The position numbers were made by a program, and so were the translations under genes. DNA of 64,000 nt from Sitta carolinensis (lineage: Eukaryota > Chordata > Aves > Passeriformes > Sittidae), in contig CM063292.1 of the NCBI GenBank assembly GCA_032173965.1, positions 2,990,001-3,054,000 on the forward strand. The letters are read 5' to 3'. The notes under the pieces were generated by a model that did no database searches, was not told the DNA's origin, and was given only the letters and a program-made list of their open reading frames with translations. Positions 45,641 through 56,482 of the stretch are shown here, piece after piece (the stretch's first letter is position 1; every line of letters begins with the position of its first letter).

Positions 45641-46839
45641 GGTCAGAGGGACAATATTTTCTTGGGTTGTTGACACATTAATTTTTACAGGTTGGACACT
45701 GGCAAGAGGAAAAATTGAAGCTTTTTCTTCTGTTGAGGCCCTTGCCACCATCTGATCTCTGATGTTAAGGCAAACACAGTTTGGATCTCTTTGATATCTT
45801 TTTTCTCTCCTCCATTTTCTTTGAGGGAAGTCCAAGTTTTTAGTGCTGGGCTGTGAATTAGGTCTCTGCCGTTCTGTGAACTGCAGGGAAACCCATGGAA
45901 AGGCTCAGGGAAGTCTCCAGGGTCATAAATCCCCCCCCAAGCCCATCTTAAAGAGTTCTTATCTGAACATCTCGTGTTTCACGGGGTCCTGAAGAACAGT
46001 CTGAACACATTCAGATGATGTGCCTGAGCTGGCCACCCTTCTCTGCTCACTTTCCTTGATGCTTTGGATCTGAAAAGTGAGATTTTCCCATTTTTTCCTC
46101 CAGATATTTCCACTGCACAGGAAAAAGAGTTTGGAAAATGGGGTTAATATAATCTATGTTAATATTCCTACACATCCTCGGGAGAAGAGGTGTCATCAGG
46201 AACTGAAGGTACTCAGAAATTCAGTTTTGCTGGGGGTTGCTCCAGAAGCATGGTGTCCTTCATCAGCTGGATTTGACATGTTTTTGAGCATCACAGATCC
46301 CACTTTGAGGACACCCAAGCTGTTTAGGCAGAGATTTTTCCAGGCTGGGCTTTCTCTCCTAAGTGGGCATTTAGAGTTCTCAGTCCTCCTGCAAGGGGAG
46401 CCTCACGGCGCTGCAGATCCAGCTGAGCAGTGGGGCTGCACTGCTGCAAATCCCACACAGCCCCAGGAGCATGCACAGGAGCTCTGGCAGGATTTCTCCA
46501 AAGCACAAGTGATTTTACAGAGCAGCTAATCCTCCCCTGATGCCTGCGAGAAGAACCACAGGACCACAGGGCTCTCCATCTGCCGTGTCCTCCCCGGCTG
46601 CTTTGTCCTCTCGTGACCCCCACTGCTGCTTCAGGCTGAGCCATCTGCTTGGAAATTTGGGCTGGGAGTTCCCACCCATTTCCAGCAGGACCTGCCTTTC
46701 AGCAGGATGTTTGTTCTTGCTCCCCAGATGGCCTCGACATCCAGGGTGGTGCTGTACAAAAGGGGCTGTGTGAAGCAGCGGGGCCTCCTGAAAGTTTGGA
46801 CTTGGTGACTCCAAGGAGCAGCAGATCCAAAGTGCTCGC
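45641..46839. other. Unique non-coding DNA
   Basis: No gene or mobile element is recognised. A 150-codon open frame at 46077-46529 has no recognisable domain and ordinary codon-random composition. Confidence 0.45.
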
Positions 46840-46930
46840 CCATGGCTGAATTAGGGCTGTAATTAAAGCACCACCTAAGCAATTAGGCATGTAATTACTG
46901 CTCCTAGCCACGGTGATGATGTCCAATACC
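46840..46930. promoter_or_regulatory. Triple homeodomain-core cluster
   Basis: Three ATTA-type cores fall within 40 bases: TAATTA at 46860-46865, CAATTA near 46880 and TAATTA at 46892-46897, spaced by roughly 10-20 bases and preceded by GAATTAGG. Regular spacing near one or two helical turns suits cooperative homeodomain binding. Both flanks are ordinary unique DNA. Confidence 0.33.
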
Positions 46931-47979
46931 GAGCCCAGCAGTGACAGGAGGCATTTACAGAGGCTCCTTTGGCTTAGAGAACGGAAGATGTTGGGTAAAA
47001 CCATCTCCTCCAGGGCACACGGAACAAAGCAATAAATAATGGGATGAAAGCAGTGGAAAGCTTTCTAGGGGGGATGTGCCCTGTGCTGGGCACTGGGACA
47101 GGATGGGCTTTGCCCTGGTGGGAGGCACTGAGTTCCCTGGGTGGGTGTTTGCATAAAAAGGGATTTGTTTGTGTGGGGAATCCCCTGCGTGGATGAACAC
47201 AGGGATTGCTGTCTGTCCCACCAGGGTTCCAACCCTCACTCCATCCATCCACAGCTGCTCCAGGAGCTGGATCCACTCCCCAAACTCTCTTTTGGTTGGG
47301 GTGGAGGATCCGCACCAGGGCAGGGAGTACACACAGCCCCTCCCAGCCCCAAAAGCATGGGAATCACTCCCAGACCATTTACTCCTTGCAGGTACTGCCT
47401 CTGGAATGTGGCAGCACTCACAGGAAATCATTGGTGTTGAGGTGAGTGAGGAGCTTCCTCACCCCAGAAGGGCTACAGCTTGGCAGGGATGCATTCTTCT
47501 AATTATTTTGTAATTTGGAAGAGACTTTGTGTGGATATGGGCTGGGGCCCCCAGTGCTGTGATGGGGCAGAGCTCATCCTCATCCTCCTCAGCACAAAAC
47601 CCTCCCAGATTTAGGATGGGGAAGGTGAAGGACTCTGCTTCCTCCCCATCAGATGGCTCCAGGAGAGGAGAGATTTCTCAAGGAAATACGATTGTTTTTC
47701 TCATTAAAAGTCCAAGTTTTTGGCTTTACTCCTCTGGAGCTGCCTGCTGGGCCAGGGCCCGTGGTGCCATTCCCCTTTGGGAGTGCCCCAAACGCTTCTG
47801 GGGTTGCACACACATCACTGAACTTCTCCTCACACCTTTAATGCATATTTATTTGAACGGGAACCCTGCAATATAGGGACATAAACCCCAGCATCAGCTG
47901 TGCTCTGGGCTGCACAGAAGGCCACCTAGCTCTTTTGGCAGGCTCCTCTTGCTGCTGGCTGAACCCTGAGGTCCCTGTT
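46931..47979. other. Unique non-coding DNA
   Basis: No gene or mobile element is recognised. The G/C-richer 47.2-47.5 kb yields open frames up to 158 codons on both strands, a sign of composition rather than coding. Confidence 0.45.
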
Positions 47980-48115
47980 AATAGGATAGCACTGTTTATT
48001 ATCTTGTGGAGATCATTATAAATAGATGCTGTTAAAGATAATGCCCCACTGTAAGCAAAGACACCAGATGAAATCACAATATTTAATTAGCTGCTGTCGA
48101 GGTATTTCTTGTCAG
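47980..48115. promoter_or_regulatory. Candidate regulatory element
   Basis: CACTGTTTATTATC, GATCATTATAAATAG, GTTAAAGATAATGCC and ATTTAATTAGC (TAATTAG at 48084-48090) follow one another in 110 repeat-free bases. GATA-like and homeodomain words overlap. Function is inference. Confidence 0.3.
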
Positions 48116-49666
48116 GAGGAAAAAGTTCAGCAGCCAACACTTCACTGAGGCAAAACCATCCAAACCATCCTGGAGACAGATCCTCTATAAAATAGTTTCC
48201 ATTTACACAAGAAATCATTCCTTGCATGTCCTTTTTTATCTTGTTCAGAGGATGCATGGATTTGGATCCCTTGACAGATCCAAACCTTGTCATTTTAAAG
48301 CTTTGCAAAACCTTATAATGGAGAGTTTGTTCCTCAAACAGAAAAACTGAGACACAGGAGACATAAACAGGTCATGCTGGCACCAGCTTTTTCAGTAGGT
48401 TGCACATTCAGATTCAGATTTATTAGTCTGGAGACAAATGTCTCTTTGGGGGAATGGAAACCAAATGTTGCTGGCATTTCATGTATCATAATCACTGCAG
48501 AAAACACAAACTTAGCAAAAAAAAAAAAAAAATGGGAAATGTACCCCCAAATAAACTTGCTATTCCATTTCCCTCAAACGTGCTAGACTTCATCAGAGTC
48601 TGAGCACGCAACCCCCATCTTCCCCTCTGCTTTCTAAATGAGTGGAAACCAAAAATTACTTGCAAATTGCCCCTTCCCTGTGATTTTATGGCATTGCCCT
48701 TGGAGCAGCACTGGCCTGGCTCAGCAGGCAGCTCAGTCCCTCCTCTGCCAGGGACAGGAACAGGATGGCTCAGCATCCCCGGGGGCCTCGGGGCTGAGAC
48801 CTGGGGAGAATTTATCCCCTCTGCAGGGGTCACAGAGACGTGGCAGACACTCCAGGAAGAGGAGAGAGGCTGGGACAGGGATAGGAGACAGGGCAGAGGG
48901 AAAGTTAACTCTTGCATCACCTGAACATGCTCTACAATCCTCTTTCGGGGTCAGAATGAGATGAAATCCTGTCTGCACTCACTGTGGATGTTGAGCAGAG
49001 CTGGTGGCACAGCCCCTGCTCTGCACTGGGACACGTCCAGCAGTCCAGCCCCCAGGAAAATGCTGGAGTCTGCACTCTGTGGCTTTGTGTCCCCTGCATA
49101 GAGAAGGGGATGGATCAGTATCTGTCTCCTACTTCAGGAATATTTCAATGACAAAGGGAGAGAGCAAAGCCACCCCAGAAAACAGCTCTGCTGTGTGTAG
49201 GAGTCACACTGGCTGGAGCTCTGAGTCAGCCAGGTTTCACCCATAAAGAACCTGGTGTCAGCTTCAAGCCCTGGGAATCACACATTTAACTCAGGGCGAG
49301 CCTAAGAGCTCATCTCACAAGCCTTTGAGGTTATTTTGTTCATCAGCCCAAATTCTGTCCCCCTATTGTTTATTTGCTTTCCCTATGTGGGATTATTTCT
49401 AAAATGTTCTGCCCTCCTGTATATATGGTTGCATCTCCCTTGTTTCTCATCTTTAAAGTCAACCCCTATACTGCCTTCAGTTTCTGGGCATTATCCCTGT
49501 TTCCTTTGACATTACAGTTCTTTTGTTTTTGGGGCACTTCATCATTCCTTCCCCTTCCTTCTGTTGAACACCCTGAACTCAGGGCCCCTAACCTTTGTCA
49601 CAGTGACACTGGGGAGGACACCCAGGTCACACCTCACACCTTTATCCCTCCCAAGCCATTCCACAC
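48116..49666. other. Unique non-coding DNA
   Basis: An A run of 15 lies at about 48518-48533. No gene is recognised. The open frame at 49374-49742 runs from unique DNA into the LTR and has no recognisable similarity. Confidence 0.45.
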
Positions 49667-50242
49667 TGTCAGAATCCAGGATGTCTCTATGACAGTCCTG
49701 GATGAGCTGAGTTTCAGTCAAGGGGTTTCAAAGCCTTGGTAGGGGGGTCAGAGACTCTGGCATGTAGTTAAGGATTTTTGTGGTTTTGAATTTGATTTGT
49801 GGAATAAATTATTACCTGTGAATGAAGAACTAAAGGTCACAAAAGTTTAGATAGCATGATAGTAGTAGTTACAGAGTGAAAAGGGAAATTTTGGGGATTT
49901 TTACCATAGGGGCTTAGGGGGTAAGATGGAGGAACTTAGGCATTGTCCTGTCCTCCTTCCTTCTTCTCCCTAACCCCACCTTCTTGGGGATGGTGGCACT
50001 TGAGGATTGAATTGGAGTAGAATGGAACTGTCTAACATAGGTGAGAGGCATTGGATCATAACTGTAAATAACTAACAGATAATTTATAGTATAAAAACCA
50101 GCCCCTGCCCCTGGGGCAGAGAGTGTGCCTGGGGCTGCCCTGCTGAACAGACCTGGGCAGCCCAGACAGAAAATATCTCAGATAAGAAACAATAAATCAA
50201 CCTTGAGAGCATCAACTGAAAACTTCTGACTCATTCATGACA
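49667..50242 (+). mobile_element. Endogenous retrovirus LTR, probably solo
   Basis: The element opens with TGTCAG and closes with TGACA, the short inverted ends typical of retroviral LTRs, and is about 576 bp long. Inside are a TATA box (TATAAAA at 50090-50096) and, about 100 bases later, an AATAAA polyadenylation signal (50191-50196), in the U3-R-U5 order expected for plus orientation. A polypurine tract is not seen upstream, nor a convincing tRNA primer-binding site downstream, and no gag, pol or env remains. It therefore looks like a solo LTR. I see no matching target-site duplication directly outside these ends. Family not assigned. Confidence 0.75.
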
Positions 50243-50269
50243 GCTGGGTTGGGGGACAGCGATTTTTAT

Positions 50270-50640
50270 ATATCTTGGGGTCATCCTGACCCGACCACCC
50301 CAAGCCCTGCAGTCCCAGCTCCTCTCCGGGCTGCCGGGGCCGCGCTCGGAGCCAGGATGGAGCTCTGAGGAGGCAGGATGGAGGATCCCAGGGAGCAGGG
50401 CCCAGAGGAAGCCTGGCTCGGGCACAGGCAGCAGGAAGAGAAGTGGGGCAGGGCAAAAGGTCTGAGAGCAATTTCCCTTCCAGAGAATGGGAAAAGTCAT
50501 CAGGGGCAGGGAGAAACCCTCATTGTCCCGCGGCAGCCCGCAGCTCTCCCTGCGGAACGCCGGCGAGGAGCTGCAGATGTTTTGTGTAAATCTGCCACGG
50601 GACAGAAACCTCCAGAAGGTCGGGCAGCCAGATGTACAGA
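50270..50640. other. CpG-rich patch beside the LTR
   Basis: I count about 16 CpGs in 370 bases (for example CCGGGCTGCCGGGGCCGCGCTCGG at 50326-50349 and the group at 50528-50566). The flanking kilobases have very few. It starts within 30 bases of the LTR end. It could be a small CpG island, a promoter or part of an unrecognised insertion. Confidence 0.45.
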
Positions 50641-51559
50641 TAGGGATGGGGAGACAGAGGAAATTGCCTTTTTCCCTGGAGGGTTAGCAGGAAGGGGCTT
50701 GCATGAGCGCTTTGGATGCAGGAAATGCACGGCCTGAGAGCTAGGAATAGGAATGGCCTCTTCCATGGATGCTGGAGGCTAGCTGGTCTCCAGGAGTGAG
50801 GAATGGGCAAATAATTTTGGACCCACAGAGGCTGCTTCGTCCATGAAACCAGAAGAAATTCCTGCCTGTGCCCTTCCAGCAGGCTGCTGGCATTCTGTTA
50901 ATTCTGTGATCTCTCCCGCGGGCTGATGTCCAGGAAGGAAGGACAGGCTGGAATTTGGCTGTGGGAATGCTGAGGAGGGGGTGTGTCCTCTGAGGGTGGC
51001 TGGGGTTAATGCAGACAGGGGTTTTGAGGAAGGTGGCTGTGTTTGGGGAGTGATTCTGGAGAAGGGATGTGAGTTTGTGAAGAGTAAGGATGATTTTCAG
51101 GAGTCTCATCACAGGTGCCAAGGCCTTGCTGACCCACGTGCTTTGTACAGTGCTGGGCAAATGGGTGCTGACCATAAAAGGGAAAAATCCACCAAAACCA
51201 GGCACTTCAAAACTGAGTAAATCCCTCTGCCTTGTCATGGACAGCCTTACAATTGTGGGGCTGTGGATCAGGAGGGACATGAGCACTGTGGTTCCTATCA
51301 CCAATTATCTCAGGGACTCTCTGAACCACAGCTCTCTCATTGCCCTCACAGAGATGAAAGAATAAATGCAACAAACTCACATAAGTGATCAATTGCCCAG
51401 TTTTGCAGAGTGTAGAGGACTCAGAATGAAGGGCAGTACCATCCCTGTGAGCTCCTGGAGCAGGTTGATTTATGTGTGATAAGACAGAGAATGAAAATTC
51501 AGGAGAATATGTTACCTTTACAATTGCCTTAGGCAGCAGAGCATCCCTAGTGCCTTTCA
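50641..51559. other. Unique non-coding DNA
   Basis: No gene or mobile element is recognised. A 187-codon open frame on the minus strand (50741-51304) has no recognisable domain and no supporting exon structure. Confidence 0.4.
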
Positions 51560-52290
51560 TTCCTACATGGAGAGCTCTTTGCCTCCTCCCAGCTGCACTT
51601 TAGCAATAATCTCCTTTATAGTCCCAGAGATTTACTCTTCTCCTTACCCCCATAGTCTGTGAAGAGGGTATAATATTTAGCTACTGCACAGATTAATGTC
51701 AGGCTGCTGCAGAGATGTAAAACCCTCTGCTAGTGCTGTGTAATTACTTTATTATGGTCCTATAATAACACAGGCAAACCCATTTAGTTTAAGTGTTGGC
51801 AAGGGTAACATCCCACTGCATGCAAAAGTTGATTCCCTTTCTTTTCCAGTCTGCTAAAATGGCCAAACACTTCTACCTATTCCCCGAGGCAGTAGCATTT
51901 ACAGTAGTTAAAAATAGCAGAGCAAAATTAGCTCAAAATAATGAAAACAGAGAATTATATTGTCATGTTCCCTGTGCTGCTGCTGCTGAGTAGCTGGCCC
52001 TGAGGAAAAGGGAAAAAAATCATTCTGGATAAACCAGATTTCTCCAACCTGCAGGAAGACACAAGACCAGATGCTCTTATTGCATAAAAATAATTCCACC
52101 TAATTTTAGCAACTCCTTTGCTTTGTACAGTTTGCACTGATCATTAACTACCCCTGTTGGACATGGGAGCAACTGGTTTTTGGGACTACTGCTTCATAAA
52201 ATCATTTCTTTCTGATTATTTTGTGCTTGTGAAGGTGCTATTTACCATTATTCAGTTTGGATTACCCTAAGATAATTAATTATCTTAAGA
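51560..52290. promoter_or_regulatory. Long candidate conserved element with perfect palindrome
   Basis: About 730 transposon-free bases are rich in regulatory words: GGTATAATATTTAGC, CAGATTAATGTC, GTGTAATTACTTTATTATGG, CCCACTGCATGCAAAAG, AAAATTAGCTCAAAATAATG, CTTTGCTTTG, ATTTACCATTATTCAG, and the palindrome at 52268-52287. There is no internal simple repeat. Along with 14.68-15.61 kb it is the longest such block in the window. Confidence 0.37.
52268..52287. promoter_or_regulatory. Perfect 20-bp GATA/homeodomain palindrome
   Basis: TAAGATAATTAATTATCTTA is identical to its reverse complement over all 20 bases. It holds two outward AGATAA GATA cores flanking overlapping TAATTA homeodomain cores. 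It is not part of a simple repeat. Confidence 0.55.
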
Positions 52291-52948
52291 AGCCAAATGT
52301 TTATTTCTTTGTTGAACCCATTTTATTCTCTCCTTGTAAAAGCCACCTCTCCAGACGACAGGGAGAGAGAAGTCTCCTTCCTGCTCTTTTCTTTTTGTTG
52401 TTTGATTTTCTTCTTGAATTGCAAATGAGAACATTCTTTGAAATTTTGGGAAAATTGTTTTCTTCCTTTTAAAATTTATCCTCAAAAATCTACCTGTTTT
52501 TCCTCTCAATCTGTGCCATCCTGTCACGGACCAACATCTAAATATTTTCAAGGGTTCTCTGGAATTTGGATCAATCCTGTAAATGAATTATTGGATTTTA
52601 TCTGCTTGAGTAGACTCTTGTGTGTAAAGTCTAATCAAAACCCTGCTGGAACCAAGGATCTTTGAGGCAAAAAACATTATTTCAGAAAACCAGGGACTGT
52701 GAAATCCATGGGGACCATCTGTGGAAATCCTCCCCAGGCCTCTCAGAGGGTTTGGAAATCCTTTCTCTGGAGGTGTTTGTTATTAACATTTGATGTTCCT
52801 CCAGCCAAAACAAGATCCACTGGGCTTCACTTCATAGAAGTCAGTCCACTGAGGAACTCTGTGCCTTCACCTGGAGGGGCTGGAACACACCTGCAAAATC
52901 CAAGTGTTTTGCTGACACATTCATGCCAGGGGGATGAAAGAAGACAGC

Positions 52949-52949
<1 letters not shown>
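52291..52949. other. Unique non-coding DNA
   Basis: No gene is recognised. The stretch leads into a long poly-A, which raises the possibility of a processed retrocopy, but I could not identify a source. Confidence 0.4.

Positions 52950-52992
<43 letters not shown>
52950..52992. repeat. Poly-A run of 43
   Basis: Forty-three consecutive A residues, the longest homopolymer in the window. It may be a retroposon tail or pure slippage expansion. Confidence 0.97.
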
Positions 52993-52993
<1 letters not shown>

Positions 52994-53559
52994 ACGGAAA
53001 AGGAAAGTGAAGAAATATGGTAGATTTTAGGAAAAATAGACTGAGTATTTTTCCATCTTGGCCTGGCCCTGTTCAGAATGTGTGATTTTGCTGGCCTATG
53101 CCAAAGGCTCATATTTTGGGGGTTATTTTTGTTTATATAAGGGAATATATTTCATTGTCAATATTGTAGAAGAGAAGGAAATCTTTTGGACGAGACACAC
53201 GTGCTCAGTCACTGGGCATTACATCCTCTTCTTTTCCTTGCTTTCTATTCCTCAGCAAGCTCTGAGGGAAGCCACAACCAACAACCATCTTTCTTTTTCT
53301 CTTTCCTGAGCAACTTTGAAGTTTTCTCCACATCCTCGACAGCTCAGTGCTGTCAGAGGGGGAAAAAAAAAAATCCCTTTAACAGCTTCCTCTGTGGTGA
53401 TTGAAGGATTCTCCATTGGAAGAGGCATCACCAATTCTCCCTGTGGGGGAATTGATTGACAGGGGCTTTGTGAGCTCCCAGCTGGGGGGACAAGCACCTG
53501 GATTCACCTGGGAGGGAGGAACAAGGATCAGCCTGACAGCCTGAGCCCCATTAGCAGAG
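52993..53559. other. Unique non-coding DNA
   Basis: Nothing recognisable except A/T-rich words near 53120-53170 and a short A run near 53362. Confidence 0.45.
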
Positions 53560-53720
53560 GAAGGGTCATTAAAGGAGCAAACTCCTGCCTTGTTCTTGCC
53601 ATGGCCATGCTTCGCATGGTCCAACTCAAACAAATGTCCAAAGTGACATTCCAAGCATAATAAAGAGGTTTCCATATCCGTTGCACTCTCGTTGCACAAC
53701 ACCCTTCAATAGAAGTGTTC
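53560..53720. promoter_or_regulatory. Candidate regulatory block
   Basis: GGGTCATTAAAGGAGC, CATGCTTCGCATGG (a small hairpin with 5-bp arms), CAAAGTGACATTCC, CATAATAAAGAGG and ATATCCGTTGCACTCTCGTTGCAC are unique and include retained CpGs. Low confidence. Confidence 0.2.
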
Positions 53721-56412
53721 AGCTAATGGAAAACCGAAATTGCTCAGGGAAAAGAAAAATAAAAAAGGAAGAAAGAAAAGGGGGGGAAGAAAAAGAAATT
53801 CGTCCAGTTTTTTCAACATCCTCTCTGCTTTCAGATGGGAAGGGAAAGGGGGATGTAGAGAAGAATGCAAAGAGCAAACATCTTAAAATGCCAACGAGAG
53901 CCTTTTGGAGGCTGATTAGAACCATTTGTGTGTGGTCAACACAAAACAAAAAAAAAAGAAAAAAAAAGAAAAGAAAAAAGAAAAAAAAAAGGAGAGTTTG
54001 CAGAAAATGGAAGGGAGACAACCTCTGCTCTGTTCTGAGCCACAGAACCCATGCCAGCGTTCCTCCTGACTTTACAACTTCTTCTTGGCCTATCTGGGTG
54101 AAAGCCTGATTAAAAATGGGGGCTGAGAGTGCTTGGTGAAAAACCTCCCAGGCTGCAATCCCAGCACGAGGGCAAAGGGAGACTTGCAGGAAATCATTCC
54201 TGGCTGTCTGGGTCACTTACCAAACACAGTGAGCAAAGACACCCAGTCCCAGCCAAAGGAAATCCAGGGACCTGCTCCTCACAAGGGGATTTTTCCTTGT
54301 ATTCAGTGGAAACAGGGAGGAGAAAAGAGACTCTGAATTACAGCTGAAAAGGAGTAAAAAAACCCCCAAAACCTCAAGATTTTCTGTTAAAAAAACTATA
54401 GGCATGGATGGAAAGAGATTTATCTACTCCAAACCCATTTTTCCTTCAGTGGTGTCTTAGGTAAAATGAAATAAACCAAGAGGATTGAATTTCACTGGGA
54501 GAATGACTGTGAGGTCTGCTGTGCAAGCCAGATTTTCCAACCATACATTTAAAAGCGGTTACTCAAGTTTGGGTAAGAGAAAAAAAAAAAAAAAAATTAA
54601 AAAAAATAAGAAATTACCCAATTTCCGAGCAGTTTGTGAGTCCTGAGCTTGGGAGATGCAGAGAAACAGAGCCTTTATTTACAGCTCACACGGGAACTCT
54701 CCAAAGGATGGTGGTGTCAGGACTTTTTTTTTTTGCTGTCCTCTCGACCTCTCGTGGGGGTTTTGTTTTATTTTTTGCCATCAGGGGCTTTAGGGAACAT
54801 AAAATTCCTTTCCCCATGAGTGCTCCCAAGAAAAATGGGCAGCCAGGATGAGCTGCCAGAGGTCTGTGAGGTGCAAGAGCCATGAGCATTTTGAATTTTG
54901 GAGTGCCAGTGATTCGCAAGCAGCTCAAACTGGAAATATTGTGCTCATGGTAAAATTAGCATCCATTATATCCACTATAAAAGCAGCAGCTGCTGAAAAC
55001 ACCGGAGAGGGAAACCTGAACTCCAGAAATCAAGGAATTTCAGTGAAGAAGACAGTTAGAAATGCAAGAGGGTAAAAATCTGGGAAGGGTAAAGCTGAGG
55101 TCTTGCAGAGCATCGATTTATGAGGTCCACATCAAACATGGGTGGAGGAAGAGATATTTTTTGTGCTGCTGATTTTACCAGGATTAAAGGAGGCAATTAA
55201 TTTGTTAAAACTTCAACCAAAAGATGAAGAATGAGAGGTCTGGCCTCCAGAGCTGGTGATAACAGAGTGGCTGGGAACTGATACTGATCCAAGACTCAGA
55301 CCTTACCAATTACCCACGAGATTCACTACGTTTTTCATTAACATTAATGCAGTGACATCGACTCAATATTGAACCAAAATGCAATTATTAAATCCTTGGT
55401 GTGTCTCTCAATCTATAAAACCTCATCAAACCCCAAGAACTGGGATTTATTTTGGTCTGCTGGGACAATTCCCCTCATGGCACCTGTGCCTCTCTATGGA
55501 CCAGGCAAACATTACACTCATTTTTCTGGCTGGATGCTTTTTTCCCACCAAACCTGGTTTCTATATTTAACCTGACTTGCAGCAGCAGCATCACGGATTT
55601 TGTTTTTGTACTGGATGTTTGCAGCTTTTTGGCATATCATAATCTCTTGGCACACCTAACCCTCCTCAATGGTGCTGAAATAAATCACTCCTCTGCCTTC
55701 AGAATCCAAAATGCTTTGAGACTGGAGCTGAAATAGTGCAGTTGCTCAAAATATTCAGTGGTGCTTTAATGGTAAAAAAAAACAGAGAAAAAAACCCCAA
55801 ATTTGAGGACACAACACCTCTCCCCTCTTTTCCATAGCTCTGATATTAATAGATAAGAATTCAGCAATGAGGAGAAGCAAATATGTTAAAAATCAGAATT
55901 GCCTTATAAAAGAGAGCAAGATGGGGCAAGGTTTAGCTAAAACTGGGGGTTCTGAGCCTGTAAGTAGTTCTGTTGTAGCCATACATTGGGAAAGTCTTTC
56001 CTAAATTTCCTAAACATCTCTGTGGGAGTCTCAGATTTTAAGATCCATCATCTGACCAAGCTCCTCTAGTATCTTGCACTTGTTTCCTGAAGAGCTTTAA
56101 AAATAATCATACTGTTTGAAATTTGTCTGCCACCAGCAGAAATCCAGCAAGGAGAAATCCTCAATTTAGTCAAAAAATGTTATTAATGCCTTCCTAATTC
56201 TAACAGCAGTGTGATGAGGCAGTGGATTTGAGGAATCCTTATTTAACTAATCAGTATTACTTTAAAAGTTCATCTGTTTGTTTCCTCTTTTTAATGTTAC
56301 CCTGGTGAAACATCCATTCCCCAGCACAAGAACTTTAGTTTAAACCAGAGGTGTGGGCAGAGCCTTCTATTTGTGGGAAGATCTGCTCTCTGTGTGTGAT
56401 AGGTTTGCAAAT
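53721..56412. other. Unique non-coding DNA with A-rich patches
   Basis: A-rich simple sequence occurs at 53943-53991 and 54580-54608. The part 55,310-55,400 is A/T-rich with CATTAACATTAATGCAG and CAATTATTAAATCC. No gene or transposon is recognised. Confidence 0.45.
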
Positions 56413-56435
56413 CATTATTATATTATTATTATTTA

Positions 56436-56481
<46 letters not shown>
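56413..56481. repeat. (ATT)n microsatellite
   Basis: An ATT/TTA trinucleotide array with TTTATTA interruptions in its first half and a pure run in the second. The minus strand reads as Asn codons, an artefact. Confidence 0.95.

Positions 56482-56482
<1 letters not shown>

Noticed and set aside
50741..51304. 187-codon minus-strand frame
   Set aside because: No recognisable domain; overlapped by frames on the other strand, as expected from chance.
52640..52992. Processed pseudogene ending in the 43-A run
   Set aside because: No recognisable gene sequence upstream and no target duplication found around it.
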